A DNA stretch of 64,000 bases from CAWFKW01 sp963816535 (GTDB lineage Bacteria > Bacteroidota > Ignavibacteria > Tepidaquicellales > OLB5), in assembly GCA_963816535.1 (NCBI GenBank), contig CAWFKW010000003.1, positions 1,612,001 to 1,676,000 of the forward strand, read 5' to 3'. Shown here piece after piece: positions 24,411-32,099 of the stretch. Every line of letters begins with the position of its first letter. The stretch's first letter is position 1. The position numbers and the translations under genes are program-made. The notes under the pieces were generated by a model. It was not told where the DNA came from. It saw nothing but the letters and a program-made list of their open reading frames with translations, and did no database searches.

Positions 24411-26159
24411 TTGATAGAAAAACTCATAATAAAAAATTATTTACTGCTAAAGAGCGTTGAGATTGATTTTTCAGCGGGATTTAACGTCATAACAGGCGAA
24501 ACCGGGGCAGGTAAATCTATATTAATAGATGCTTTATCTCTGTTATTGGGAGAAAGAGCCGATTATTCTATTATAAGCAAAAATGACGACAAGATGATAG
24601 TAGAAGGGTTTATCAATATTTCGGAGGCAAACAGGAAAATTATTAATAATATTTTAAATGAAAATGAAATTGACAGACTTGAAAGCGGCAGCCTTATAAT
24701 AAGGAGAGAGTTATATAAGAAAGGATACAGCAGAAATTTTATAAATGATACGCCTGTAAATATTAACGACCTGAAGAGGATTGGCGAAATAATTATTGAT
24801 ATACATTCTCAGAATGAACACCAGTCGCTGCTGAAAAAGGAAATTCATATAGAACTGCTTGATTCTTACCTGGAAAAAAACGAAAAATTGAAATTTGGAA
24901 AGTTAAAAGAGGAGTACGGGCGCCAATATCGGGATCTTTCTGAATTAACCGCCGAATATGAAAAGTTAAAAGAGAAAAAGGCTGAACTCGATAATAAGAA
25001 GAACTACCGGGAGTTTCAACTGAAAGAAATAACGGAAGTGGATCCTGGGCCGGAAGAAGACGATAAGCTCGAAAAGGAGCTGAGCGCCTCGGAAAACGTT
25101 GAAACTATACAACAGGGCCTATCGGCGGCATATTCAAATTTATATGATGAATCGGGCTCGGTTATTGAGAAAATGAAGACCGTAGAAAAGGAACTTGCGA
25201 AACTTGAGAAATATAATTCAGATATTTCAAAAATATTAAAAGATATAAGTGAAACATCGCTTGTATTGAACGAAGCCGGAAGGCTGGTTCAAGGACTGAT
25301 AGATAAGCTAAGCTTCGACCCGGCAAGAATAGAAGAGATAAGAGAACGACTTTATAAACTGCAGTTCTTAAAGAAAAAATACGGCAATAATATTGAAGGG
25401 ATCTTAAAGCTGAAGAAAGACCTTGAATCAGACCTGGCGCTTGTTGATAATTTTGACGAGAAGATTGGAGGGCTGGAAAAAGAAATTGATGAGCTGAAAA
25501 ACAGCTTGTTTAAGAAAGCGCAGGTAATTTCAAAAGCCAGGAAAGAAAATGCCGGGCAGCTTGAGAGGGAGATAGTTAAAGTATTAAAAGAAACAGGGCT
25601 TGAAAATGCGGAGTTCAAAATAGAGATAATGCAGCAAACCGTTTCAGCCAAAGCCGCCGATAACGGCCGAGCCCCCTTCACCGTCAAGACCGGGGACGGG
25701 CAAGCGAGGCTTTCTAAAGAGGGGATAGACGACGTCGAGTTTATGGTGAAAATAAATAAAGGCGACGAATTTTCTTCACTGCGCAAAACTGCCTCGGGCG
25801 GGGAAGTATCAAGGATTATGCTTGCTATAAAGACAGCTTTAGCGGAAGCGGACCGCGTGGATACGTTAATTTTTGACGAAATAGATGCCGGCATCAGCGG
25901 CCGCATAGCGCAGAAGGTCGGGATAGTTATGAAAAAACTATCCGGGTACCGCCAGGTAATTTCAGTTACTCACCTGGCGCAGATCGCCGCCCTGGCCGAC
26001 GACCATTTTCTGGTTGAAAAAGAGACAGAGGGCGCGCGAACGCTAGCGAAAATTAAAAAGCTGGCAAAGAACGAAAAAGTTATTGAGGTTGCAAAGCTCT
26101 TAAGCGGCGAGAAAGTTACGGACGCCTCTATTAAGAGCGCGGAGGAATTAATGAAGTAG
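24411..26159 (+). CDS. recN: DNA repair protein RecN
   Basis: SMC-like ATPase of double-strand-break repair. The N-terminal Walker A is NVITGETGAGKSILIDAL (about 27-44), followed by LLGERADY. A long coiled-coil middle (about 150-390) is rich in Glu and Lys. The C-terminal part has signature TASGGEVSRIMLAIK, Walker B DTLIFDEIDAGISG and VTHLAQIAALAD. At 582 residues it is slightly longer than the E. coli protein. The start is a TTG at 24411; the conserved N-terminus begins directly there and no ATG is available upstream. Confidence 0.95.
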   Translation: MIEKLIIKNYLLLKSVEIDFSAGFNVITGETGAGKSILIDALSLLLGERADYSIISKNDDKMIVEGFINISEANRKIINNILNENEIDRLESGSLIIRRELYKKGYSRNFINDTPVNINDLKRIGEIIIDIHSQNEHQSLLKKEIHIELLDSYLEKNEKLKFGKLKEEYGRQYRDLSELTAEYEKLKEKKAELDNKKNYREFQLKEITEVDPGPEEDDKLEKELSASENVETIQQGLSAAYSNLYDESGSVIEKMKTVEKELAKLEKYNSDISKILKDISETSLVLNEAGRLVQGLIDKLSFDPARIEEIRERLYKLQFLKKKYGNNIEGILKLKKDLESDLALVDNFDEKIGGLEKEIDELKNSLFKKAQVISKARKENAGQLEREIVKVLKETGLENAEFKIEIMQQTVSAKAADNGRAPFTVKTGDGQARLSKEGIDDVEFMVKINKGDEFSSLRKTASGGEVSRIMLAIKTALAEADRVDTLIFDEIDAGISGRIAQKVGIVMKKLSGYRQVISVTHLAQIAALADDHFLVEKETEGARTLAKIKKLAKNEKVIEVAKLLSGEKVTDASIKSAEELMK

Positions 26160-26182
26160 AAGCCCGGCCGCGGCAGAAACGG

Positions 26183-26578
26183 TCAGGGTTCATAACAATC
26201 ATAATTTCGCTGCCTGTATATCTTTCCGTCTTTGAACTCAAAGATAAAGCAGCAGTGCGCTTTTAGTTCCTGCCCCTTTTTGAAATTTCCCGAATCGGCG
26301 GCCATCCGGCCGCTCCACCCGGCTTCGATAACAAGAACTTCGGGCGTTTCATAAATTGTGTGAATATCAAAACGATGAGAGTCCAGTGTTTTCCGGGCGG
26401 CTTCCATTCCCGCCAGCATTTCCCTGCGGTTCCTGGTGCGGGTTTCTTTCACGTTCAGGCTGGGAAACTCGGTCGCCGTCATTTCCGGGTGCAGGATGCC
26501 GTCATATTCGGCGCTCTCTGTGCAAAAGCTCTCAGCGAGCGCAAAATATTTTTTTACAAGCTCAATTTTATATTCCAT
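26183..26578 (-). CDS. SnoaL/NTF2-like protein
   Basis: About 131 residues with the NTF2-like cone fold pattern: N-terminal helices (MEYKIELVKKYFALAESF), a HPEMTATEFPS segment, then strands ending CCFIFEFKDGKIYRQRNYDCYEP, the usual last strand of SnoaL-like proteins. Such proteins are steroid-isomerase-like enzymes or ligand-binding domains; no catalytic set can be assigned. The ATG at 26578 is preferred because upstream codons overlap the previous gene; it starts 1 bp after that gene's stop codon. Confidence 0.72.
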   Translation of the reverse strand: MEYKIELVKKYFALAESFCTESAEYDGILHPEMTATEFPSLNVKETRTRNRREMLAGMEAARKTLDSHRFDIHTIYETPEVLVIEAGWSGRMAADSGNFKKGQELKAHCCFIFEFKDGKIYRQRNYDCYEP

Positions 26579-26579
26579 G

Positions 26580-26981
26580 TCAATTTGATTTGTATGTCTT
26601 TTTTGAATAAACGCCAAGCGGGATTAATATCGCGCCCAGGCTGAAGTAAACCGCCTGGAGCGGATCGAACTGCCTGATCATAAACAGCTGAACCGTTATC
26701 CATATAATGTTCACGATACCCTGGTAAACCAGCGCGAGCGGATATAGCCTGCTGCTTTTTATTACCATCGCGGCAATAACAAGGCTTGAGGTCCCGATAA
26801 AAACAAAAAGAATGATACCGGGCACAAGGAAAGTTCCAAAAGGGGAATACTGTAGCAATCCCAGCGGAGCCTGAAGGAATCTGCCCGAGGGCTCTAATAT
26901 GAAAGCGCCGCCGCCAAAGAGCGCGGAAACGGAATTGAAAAACAAAAGCGTTATGCAGGTAAAACGAACAATAACATTCAA
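26580..26981 (-). CDS. Small integral membrane protein, four TM segments
   Basis: 133 residues with about four hydrophobic helices and little soluble sequence: FTCITLLFFNSVSALFGGGAF, a central FLVPGIILFVFIGTSSLVIAA, LALVYQGIVNIIWITVQLF and a final ILIPLGVY. No family recognised with certainty; it resembles small uncharacterised Bacteroidota membrane proteins. It is the first gene of a two-gene minus-strand unit with the SnoaL-like gene. Confidence 0.55.
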   Translation of the reverse strand: MNVIVRFTCITLLFFNSVSALFGGGAFILEPSGRFLQAPLGLLQYSPFGTFLVPGIILFVFIGTSSLVIAAMVIKSSRLYPLALVYQGIVNIIWITVQLFMIRQFDPLQAVYFSLGAILIPLGVYSKKTYKSN

Positions 26982-27103
26982 AAGATTCCGGTAAGACCCG
27001 GCGATAAATTTGTTACAAAAATAAAGTTCTTTTTAGCTACAGGAAAGCTAATAAAAAATCAAAATTCAAAACGCAAAATGCAAAAATAGATTAATTGCCT
27101 TTG

Positions 27104-27123
27104 ATCCCCGCCTGCGCGGGGAT
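27104..27123. repeat. Palindrome of the ATTCCCGC/ATCCCCGC type
   Basis: ATCCCCGC (27104-27111) and GCGGGGAT (27116-27123), loop CTGC. Same plan as the hairpin at 33993-34012. Confidence 0.7.
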
Positions 27124-27160
27124 TTGAATTAGAATTAAGACACGGAAAAGCTAATCTGAA

Positions 27161-27195
27161 ACCCCCCTCTGTATCTCCCCCCGATGGGGGGAGAC
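27161..27195. repeat. C-rich/G-rich palindrome
   Basis: ATCTCCCCCC-GAT-GGGGGGAGA-type hairpin preceded by ACCCCCCTCTGT. A close relative lies at 28208-28246 (ATCTCCCCCT ... ATGGGGAGA). Both are between genes. Confidence 0.65.
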
Positions 27196-27229
27196 GCGAA
27201 CTGCGGAGCATAGAACTCATATTATCCGC

Positions 27230-28090
27230 CTATAGGGAAAACCCTTTAGCAATTAACACTATAAGCCCGGATAGAGCCATCAATCCGTCAAGATAGAAGT
27301 AGAACCACACATCGGATTTTGAGTTCTTGCTTATGCGGTAAGTAAAGATAAGCGCAACTGTCGGAACCAAGCAGGATAACGTGTACGGCCAGCTGTTATA
27401 AGCAGACTGGAAAAGGATCGCGCTGATTATGTTCAACGCCATGCAGAAAGCAAACACGTAATCAAGTCCGCGGGGGGTTAACGCTGTGGCAATATTCTTT
27501 ATGCCTTCCAGGCGGTCCTCTTCCCTGTCGCGGTAATCAAATAAAACGCAGATTGGGAAAATGAGAAACAGCCGGTTAAGCGTGAAATATGTCATTTCTG
27601 TTTTCCACCCAGCGCCAGATACCAAAACGGGCAAAGCCGTTGTTGTAAAAACCCACACCATGGCAAGGTATGTGGTTTTAAGCACGGCAATCTTCCGTAT
27701 AAAAAGAAACGGCTGCAGCGGGATCTTTGGGGCCGTGTACATAAAGGTTATAAAAGCCAGCGGCAGTAAAATCTCATAATAGCGGGAAATAGGGATAAAA
27801 GAGAGGTCTGCCGAGATAAACGAAATAATAAGCAGCCATATCAGGAATTTACGCCGGCGTGAAGTCCACTCAAGCCTGACGGAATCCGGGTTCAGGTGGT
27901 CGGTTAGCGACCAGTGAAGGCTGTAGCTGCAGAGGGTTGAAAGGAAAATGAAGGGAATAAAATAATTATCGATATTAAGCCCGAAGGTGTATTTCACCTG
28001 CATAAACATTACTGCGGCGCAAACGGCAATGAAAAAATTACCGAAAATAAAATAATTGAATGCGGCCCCGAATAATGCGCTTAATTTCAT
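27230..28090 (-). CDS. UbiA-superfamily-like membrane protein with degenerate first motif
   Basis: 286 residues, about eight hydrophobic segments. The second UbiA-type Asp-rich site is recognisable as LFDYRDREEDRLEGIKNIAT, with the following Thr-Ala typical of the superfamily. The first site, normally N-D-x2-D-x3-D, is not intact: the expected place reads SLHWSLTDHLNPDS. It may be a divergent prenyltransferase or a family member that has lost activity. It stands alone, flanked by repeat-rich spacers on both sides. Confidence 0.6.
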   Translation of the reverse strand: MKLSALFGAAFNYFIFGNFFIAVCAAVMFMQVKYTFGLNIDNYFIPFIFLSTLCSYSLHWSLTDHLNPDSVRLEWTSRRRKFLIWLLIISFISADLSFIPISRYYEILLPLAFITFMYTAPKIPLQPFLFIRKIAVLKTTYLAMVWVFTTTALPVLVSGAGWKTEMTYFTLNRLFLIFPICVLFDYRDREEDRLEGIKNIATALTPRGLDYVFAFCMALNIISAILFQSAYNSWPYTLSCLVPTVALIFTYRISKNSKSDVWFYFYLDGLMALSGLIVLIAKGFSL

Positions 28091-28501
28091 TTTTGAACAG
28101 GTTATTCCGCAAATTACAATTTAGTATTTGCAAATTAAATTCCAAGCGGAGGGATGCAGCTGCAAAGATTTCGAGGGTCAATTTGCAGTGGCGGGAAGCG
28201 CGCAGTTAAACCCCCCTCGCATCTCCCCCTTGCTATGGGGAGAAGGCGCTATTTAAGCACTGTCATTTGAGACAGAAAGGAATGTCCACAGGGAAAGTTT
28301 TTCTTTTGGTACGACTCCGATGGAGTCGTATGTTTATAGAAAGCGTGCGTTACAAACATGCGACCCCGTAGGGGGTCGAACATTTCCCAATTAAGGCATT
28401 TTTTTTCGTAATTCGTTATTGTTTCGAAATTGGAAATTAGGATTTAGAGCTTATTTTTTTCTCTATTTAACCATTGGGAAAATAAAGTTATCTTTCCAAT
28501 T
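28091..28501. other. 411-bp repeat-rich spacer
   Basis: No gene seen. It contains a C/G-rich palindrome (28208-28246), then a double-hairpin element: TACGACTCC-GAT-GGAGTCGTA (28310-28330) and, 30 bp on, CGACCCC/GGGGTCG (28361-28367 and 28372-28378), with ATGTTTATAG and ACAAACATG between. This pair of linked hairpins is a dispersed type I have seen described widely in Bacteroidota. Near 28405-28450 lies the degenerate AATTCGTTATT / TTCGAAATTGG spacer sequence also present at 16475. Confidence 0.6.
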
Positions 28502-29944
28502 ATGGATATAACTTTTTTTAACACATTAGGCAGGGAAAAACAGGTATTTAAACCCATTACAGCCGGCAAGGCGGGCATGTATACATGCGGGCCGACCGTT
28601 TACAACTTTCAGCATATTGGCAACTTCCGCACATTTTTATTCGAAGATTTTTTGAAACGCGTTTTGCTTTATAATGGATATGATGTGACGCACATAATGA
28701 ACATCACCGATGTTGGGCATTTGGTTTCGGATGACGACGAAGGCGAAGACAAGATGGAAAAGGGCTCTGAGCGGGAAGGGAAAACTGTTTGGGAGATCTC
28801 GGAGTATTACACTAAAGTTTTCATGGATGATGCAAAATTGTTGAATGTTATTCCGCCTACAAGATATACAAAAGCGACTGAATATATTCAGGAACAGATC
28901 GACCTGGTAAAATGCCTTGAGGATAGAGGCTATACATATAAAACGGCCAACGGAGTTTATTTTGATACTTCAAAGCTGAGCGATTACGGGAAGCTTGCCC
29001 GGCTTGATATCGAAGGGCTTGAAGAAGGAAAGCGAATCGAAGCAACAGGCGAGAAGAAAAACAAAACAGATTTTGCGCTGTGGAAATTTTCGCCCGCAGG
29101 CCAGAAGCGGCAGATGGAATGGGATTCGCCGTGGGGCAAGGGATTCCCCGGCTGGCACATTGAGTGCTCGGCTATGAGCCGGAAATTCCTTGGCGATACA
29201 TTTGATATTCACTGCGGCGGGATAGACCATATTCCAATTCATCATACCAATGAAATTGCGCAGTCAGAATCATGCACCGGAAAAAAGTTTGTCAACTACT
29301 GGCTGCACGGGGCGTTTCTGGAAGAAGAGGGCGCCGAGAAGATGAGTAAATCAAAGGGTGAATTCCTAACGGTTAAAACTCTAATGGATAAGGGATACTC
29401 GCCGCGGGATTACCGCTACATGTGCCTAGGGACACATTACCGCAAGCGTCTTCTGTTCGACTGGGAAAAGCTAGACAGCGCGAAGACGGCGCTAGGCAGA
29501 ATAAGGCAGAAAGTAATTGAGTTTAAAAAAGAAGAGACCCCACCCCGCCCGCCTGAGGCGGGCTCCCCCTCCCCGAAGGGGAGGGAGTACAATGAGTACG
29601 AACAGAAATTTCTTGAAAGCATTAATGATGATCTGAACATGCCGGAAGCGCTGGCGGCATTGTGGGGCGTTGTACGCGACGAGAAGCTATCCGCTAAAGC
29701 AAGGCTTAAACTTATTTATGATTTTGATAAAGTGTTAGGTTTAGATTTGGAAAAATCGGAAGAAAAGAAGTCCGGAGATGTACCTGACGAAGTAATGAGT
29801 CTGGTCAATCAGCGTACCGAAGCGAAGAAGGCGAAGAACTTTAAGCTTGCCGACGAGCTCCGCGCAAAAGTGAAAGAGATGGGATATGAGATCGTTGATA
29901 AGAAAGAAGGCGCTGAAGTGAAATCAATTAAGAATAAGGAATAA
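28502..29944 (+). CDS. cysS: Cysteinyl-tRNA synthetase
   Basis: 480 residues, class I synthetase. The Zn-binding Cys is in MYTCGPTVYN, the HIGH-type motif follows in FQHIGNFRTF, then GWHIECSAMS and CGGIDHIPIHHTNEIAQSE, and KMSKS is in EKMSKSKGEF. The C-terminal helical anticodon-binding region is intact. Residues about 346-363 (PPRPPEAGSPSPKGREY) are encoded by a 55-bp palindromic repeat inserted in frame, in the linker between the catalytic core and the SINDDLNMPEAL segment. The enzyme is probably still active because the insertion sits in a surface linker. Confidence 0.95.
   Translation: MDITFFNTLGREKQVFKPITAGKAGMYTCGPTVYNFQHIGNFRTFLFEDFLKRVLLYNGYDVTHIMNITDVGHLVSDDDEGEDKMEKGSEREGKTVWEISEYYTKVFMDDAKLLNVIPPTRYTKATEYIQEQIDLVKCLEDRGYTYKTANGVYFDTSKLSDYGKLARLDIEGLEEGKRIEATGEKKNKTDFALWKFSPAGQKRQMEWDSPWGKGFPGWHIECSAMSRKFLGDTFDIHCGGIDHIPIHHTNEIAQSESCTGKKFVNYWLHGAFLEEEGAEKMSKSKGEFLTVKTLMDKGYSPRDYRYMCLGTHYRKRLLFDWEKLDSAKTALGRIRQKVIEFKKEETPPRPPEAGSPSPKGREYNEYEQKFLESINDDLNMPEALAALWGVVRDEKLSAKARLKLIYDFDKVLGLDLEKSEEKKSGDVPDEVMSLVNQRTEAKKAKNFKLADELRAKVKEMGYEIVDKKEGAEVKSIKNKE
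29536..29590 (+). repeat. Palindromic element inside cysS
   Basis: Small hairpin GCCCGCC-TGA-GGCGGGC (29547-29563), then TCCCC-GAA-GGGGA with three more G-C pairs (29567-29585). It starts GACCC and is 55 bp long, as is the intergenic relative at 41442-41496. It is read through in frame as a Pro/Gly/Ser-rich peptide. Confidence 0.8.
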
Positions 29945-29974
29945 GATATTTTTAAAAACCATAATTAAAATTAC

Positions 29975-30325
29975 ATGAAAACAAAACTAACTATTTCGAT
30001 TTTCCTTTTCGCAGTTCTTTTTTTAGGCGCTCAAAAAACTCGTGCGCAGGATGGCATTGAGGGTTCATACTCGGTTGGAAAAACATCATGCACGATCGAA
30101 TGGAGCCAGAACGACAAGGCTTACAAGTGTTACTGGAACGAGGGTACGGGATATACTCTGATATTTTATAAAGAGGACCAGCCCAACGGAAACATCGTTT
30201 ATGATGAATACGAAAAAGACGGGGTAACATATACCGGCACGTTTACGTTTAAGACGGATTCATACAGGTCGGGGATCTATTCGCGTTCAGACGGGAAGGA
30301 TTTTTCGGTTAAGAGGAAAAGATAG
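29975..30325 (+). CDS. Hypothetical small secreted protein
   Basis: 116 residues. The signal peptide (KLTISIFLFAVLFLGAQ) is cleaved near TRAQ-DG. The mature part is beta-rich with Trp and Tyr (GSYSVGKTSCTIEWSQ, YKCYWNEGTGYTLIF, TYTGTFTF), resembling a lipocalin- or MliC-like small barrel, but I cannot name the family. The stop overlaps the next start by one base (TAGTG). Confidence 0.5.
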   Translation: MKTKLTISIFLFAVLFLGAQKTRAQDGIEGSYSVGKTSCTIEWSQNDKAYKCYWNEGTGYTLIFYKEDQPNGNIVYDEYEKDGVTYTGTFTFKTDSYRSGIYSRSDGKDFSVKRKR

Positions 30326-30519
30326 TGAAAACAAAAAATCCATTGCGAAAGAGACTTTTTGTTAGCTCGCTTGTTATCGTTCTTAGCATGGGTAACTGGT
30401 TCAGGCTTACAGGGACGGAGAACATCCGCGCAATACATATTGTAACTCTGTTAGCATGCGGTATAGGTATCGGCATATTTTTGACAGGCTTGATTCCGTT
30501 GTTCAGAAAAACCGAGTAA
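30325..30519 (+). CDS. Hypothetical small membrane protein
   Basis: 64 residues, GTG start at 30325 overlapping the preceding TAG. Two hydrophobic helices (LFVSSLVIVLSMGNWF and IVTLLACGIGIGIFLTGLIPLF) with a basic N-terminus (KTKNPLRKR). Unrecognised. Coupling to the upstream secreted protein suggests a joint role. Confidence 0.45.
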   Translation: MKTKNPLRKRLFVSSLVIVLSMGNWFRLTGTENIRAIHIVTLLACGIGIGIFLTGLIPLFRKTE

Positions 30520-30531
30520 AATTCATTTTGG

Positions 30532-30611
30532 TTTTGTAGGTCAAACGCACGCGTTTGACACAGATTTCGTAAATAAGAAAGCAGTCAAAGGCATGCCTTT
30601 GACCTACGGGT
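30532..30611. repeat. REP double-palindrome unit, copy A
   Basis: Two hairpins, GTCAAACGC-AC-GCGTTTGAC and the perfect 20-bp palindrome GTCAAAGGC-AT-GCCTTTGAC, joined by about 26 bp. Outer ends GTAGGTCAA and TTGACCTAC. It is identical over 80 bp to copy B at 30913-30992. Confidence 0.9.
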
Positions 30612-30994
30612 GGAAAATATTGGTAAAACAGTGGTTTATAAATAAAACTATCCGGTCAAAGCATTACGATTATAATTCACCGGGCGCATATTTTGTAACG
30701 ATCTGTGAACGCGACAAAAAATGCATATTTGGAGATGTTGCAGGCGAGAAGATGATATTGAACGAATTTGGAAGCATCGCAGAGGAATGCTTGATGGAGA
30801 TTCCGAAACATTTTGAAAACACAGAAGCGCCCGAATTTGTTGTAATGCCAAATCATGTACATGCGATTATTATGATATATGATGATTTTTTTAAAGAAAA
30901 GAAGGAAAATGTTTTTGTAGGTCAAACGCACGCGTTTGACACAGATTTCGTAAATAAGAAAGCAGTCAAAGGCATGCCTTTGACCTACGGGTAG
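30593..30994 (+). pseudogene. RAYT transposase, N-terminal part
   Basis: Contains the RAYT start region RSKHYDYNSPGAYFVTICERD and the HUH motif in VVMPNHVHAIIMI (HVH at about residues 88-90), but not the catalytic Tyr. The first codons (ATG at 30593) lie inside REP copy A, so the true start is more likely the in-frame TTG at 30620. After about residue 107 the frame runs into REP copy B and ends at a TAG directly after that unit. Without the Tyr-bearing half this product alone cannot carry out strand cleavage. Confidence 0.8.
30913..30992. repeat. REP double-palindrome unit, copy B, inside the RAYT gene
   Basis: Base-for-base identical to copy A over 80 bp. It interrupts the transposase between the HUH half and the Tyr half and brings a frame change plus a stop. 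Confidence 0.9.
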
Positions 30995-30999
30995 AAAAA

Positions 31000-31278
31000 A
31001 TGCATAAGAGACTTTCTATTATTGTTGGTTCTTATAAATCTGCTGTGACTAAATTAGTAAATCAGGCAAAAGCTAATTCTGGTTTCAAGTGGCAAACGTC
31101 GTTTCACGATCATATCATCAGGACCGAAAAGGCCTTAGAAAATATTGCGGATTATATCAGATTAAATCCGGCAAGGTGGGCTGTGGATTTGGAAAATGAG
31201 AATTACAGAACCGGCATTAGCCGAAAAGAAAGAGAAAGATTATCAAAAGAGTTCTATTCTGAATTATTAAAACCGTAG
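31000..31278 (+). pseudogene. RAYT transposase, C-terminal part with catalytic Tyr
   Basis: 92 codons beginning at ATG 31000, in a different frame from the N-terminal part. It has the RAYT C-terminal half: IVGSYKSAVTKLVNQ, FKWQTSFHDHIIRTEKAL, and ADYIRLNPARW with the conserved catalytic Tyr. Stops in the copy B unit block this frame upstream, so it can only be made from its own start. Its stop lies inside the downstream palindrome. The two parts could in theory associate as a split enzyme; a pseudogene is simpler. Confidence 0.78.
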
Positions 31279-31302
31279 GTCAAGGATATATCCTTGACCT
31301 AC
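31275..31302. repeat. Downstream REP-type palindrome
   Basis: Perfect 28-bp palindrome with half-site GTAGGTCAAGGATA. It shares the outer nine bases with copies A and B and lies at the 3' end of the RAYT. Confidence 0.85.
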
Positions 31303-31325
31303 AAATATATTTTATTTGATATCTT

Positions 31326-31784
31326 ATGGAAAACAAAATCGTAACGTTGCCCGGCTTCACGGTCGCGGGGATTGAGATACACACTTCGAACGAGAAGGCG
31401 ATGGAAGAGATCGGCGGTATCTGGGGAAGATTTTTCAAAGAGGGGATACAGGGAAAAATTCCCAATAAGGCCGATAAAGATATTATTGGACTGTACTCCG
31501 AATACGAAGGCGACCAGACAAAACCGTTTAAGCTGCTTGTCGGATGTAAAGTAACAAGCACCGATAATTTACCCGAAGGGTACACTTCAAGAACGGTTCC
31601 GCAGGCGAAATACCAAATATTCACAGCAAAAGGCAAGATGCCAGATTGTATTGGCGCAGAGTGGCAGCGCATATGGGCCTCGGACGCGAAGCGGGCTTTC
31701 ACATATGATTTTGAGCTGTACGGCGAAAATTCAGGAACTCCCGAAAACGCGGAAGTTGAAATTTACATTTCTATCAACCCCTAA
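31326..31784 (+). CDS. GyrI-like/AraC effector-binding domain protein
   Basis: 152 residues, a stand-alone effector-binding (AraC_E_bind/GyrI-like) domain: begins VTLPGFTVAGIEIHTSNE, has IGGIWGRFFKEG, then DIIGLYSEYEGD, YTSRTVPQAKYQIFTAKGKMPD and ends FELYGENSGTPENAEVEIYI. Such small proteins bind hydrophobic compounds or inhibit gyrase; the ligand here is unknown. It has no DNA-binding domain. The next gene starts 6 bp downstream. Confidence 0.82.
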   Translation: MENKIVTLPGFTVAGIEIHTSNEKAMEEIGGIWGRFFKEGIQGKIPNKADKDIIGLYSEYEGDQTKPFKLLVGCKVTSTDNLPEGYTSRTVPQAKYQIFTAKGKMPDCIGAEWQRIWASDAKRAFTYDFELYGENSGTPENAEVEIYISINP

Positions 31785-31790
31785 GGCGCT

Positions 31791-32066
31791 ATGTTTATTA
31801 CGACAAAATATTTTTTAATTACGGTAATTTGTTCTGAAAGCGTTATTGGCCGCTTAAAGGAGAACCTGGCAAAATTTAAACTTGTTAATTATACTGTAGA
31901 AAAAGTAAACGCTCCAATTGCCGGCACGATTAGCGGCGATGGCTGCAGAATGCAGTCGCTATGCAGCAAAGATGTAAATTTTGACGTGATGAATTATCTG
32001 AAAGAATATTATTCAAAAGATTTTGGTATCGTTTATTATGCGCAGGAAGCGGACATGCCAATGTAG
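31791..32066 (+). CDS. Small PII-like protein
   Basis: 91 residues with a ferredoxin-like beta-alpha-beta-beta-alpha-beta pattern: KYFLITVICSESVIGRLKEN, FKLVNYTVEKV, GCRMQSLCSKDVNFDVMNYL, FGIVYYAQEADM. This fits the SbtB/PII-like superfamily (trimeric nucleotide-binding sensors), but the T-loop region is short (NAPIAGTISGDG) and there is no canonical Tyr-uridylylation site. It follows the effector-binding-domain gene at 6 bp and precedes a SRPBCC-VOC gene, so target membrane transporters are not evident. Family assignment is tentative. Confidence 0.5.
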   Translation: MFITTKYFLITVICSESVIGRLKENLAKFKLVNYTVEKVNAPIAGTISGDGCRMQSLCSKDVNFDVMNYLKEYYSKDFGIVYYAQEADMPM

Positions 32067-32099
32067 CCTGCGGCAGTTGTTCTTAATTACCTTAACAGA

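Larger units (their letters stand above)
30532..31302 (+). mobile_element. REP-associated tyrosine transposase (RAYT) locus with its REP units
   Basis: The locus consists of an 80-bp double-palindrome unit (30532-30611), a RAYT 5' fragment, an identical 80-bp unit (30913-30992), a RAYT 3' fragment, and a related 28-bp perfect palindrome (31275-31302). All palindromes share the ends GTAGGTCAA and TTGACCTAC. RAYTs are single-copy Y1/HUH enzymes that mobilise REP palindromes. Here the coding part is split by one of the units. Confidence 0.85.

Noticed and set aside
30593..30619. ATG at 30593 as the RAYT start
   Set aside because: The first codons lie inside REP copy A, so the peptide MPLTYG is repeat-derived; the in-frame TTG at 30620 or a nearby codon is more likely.
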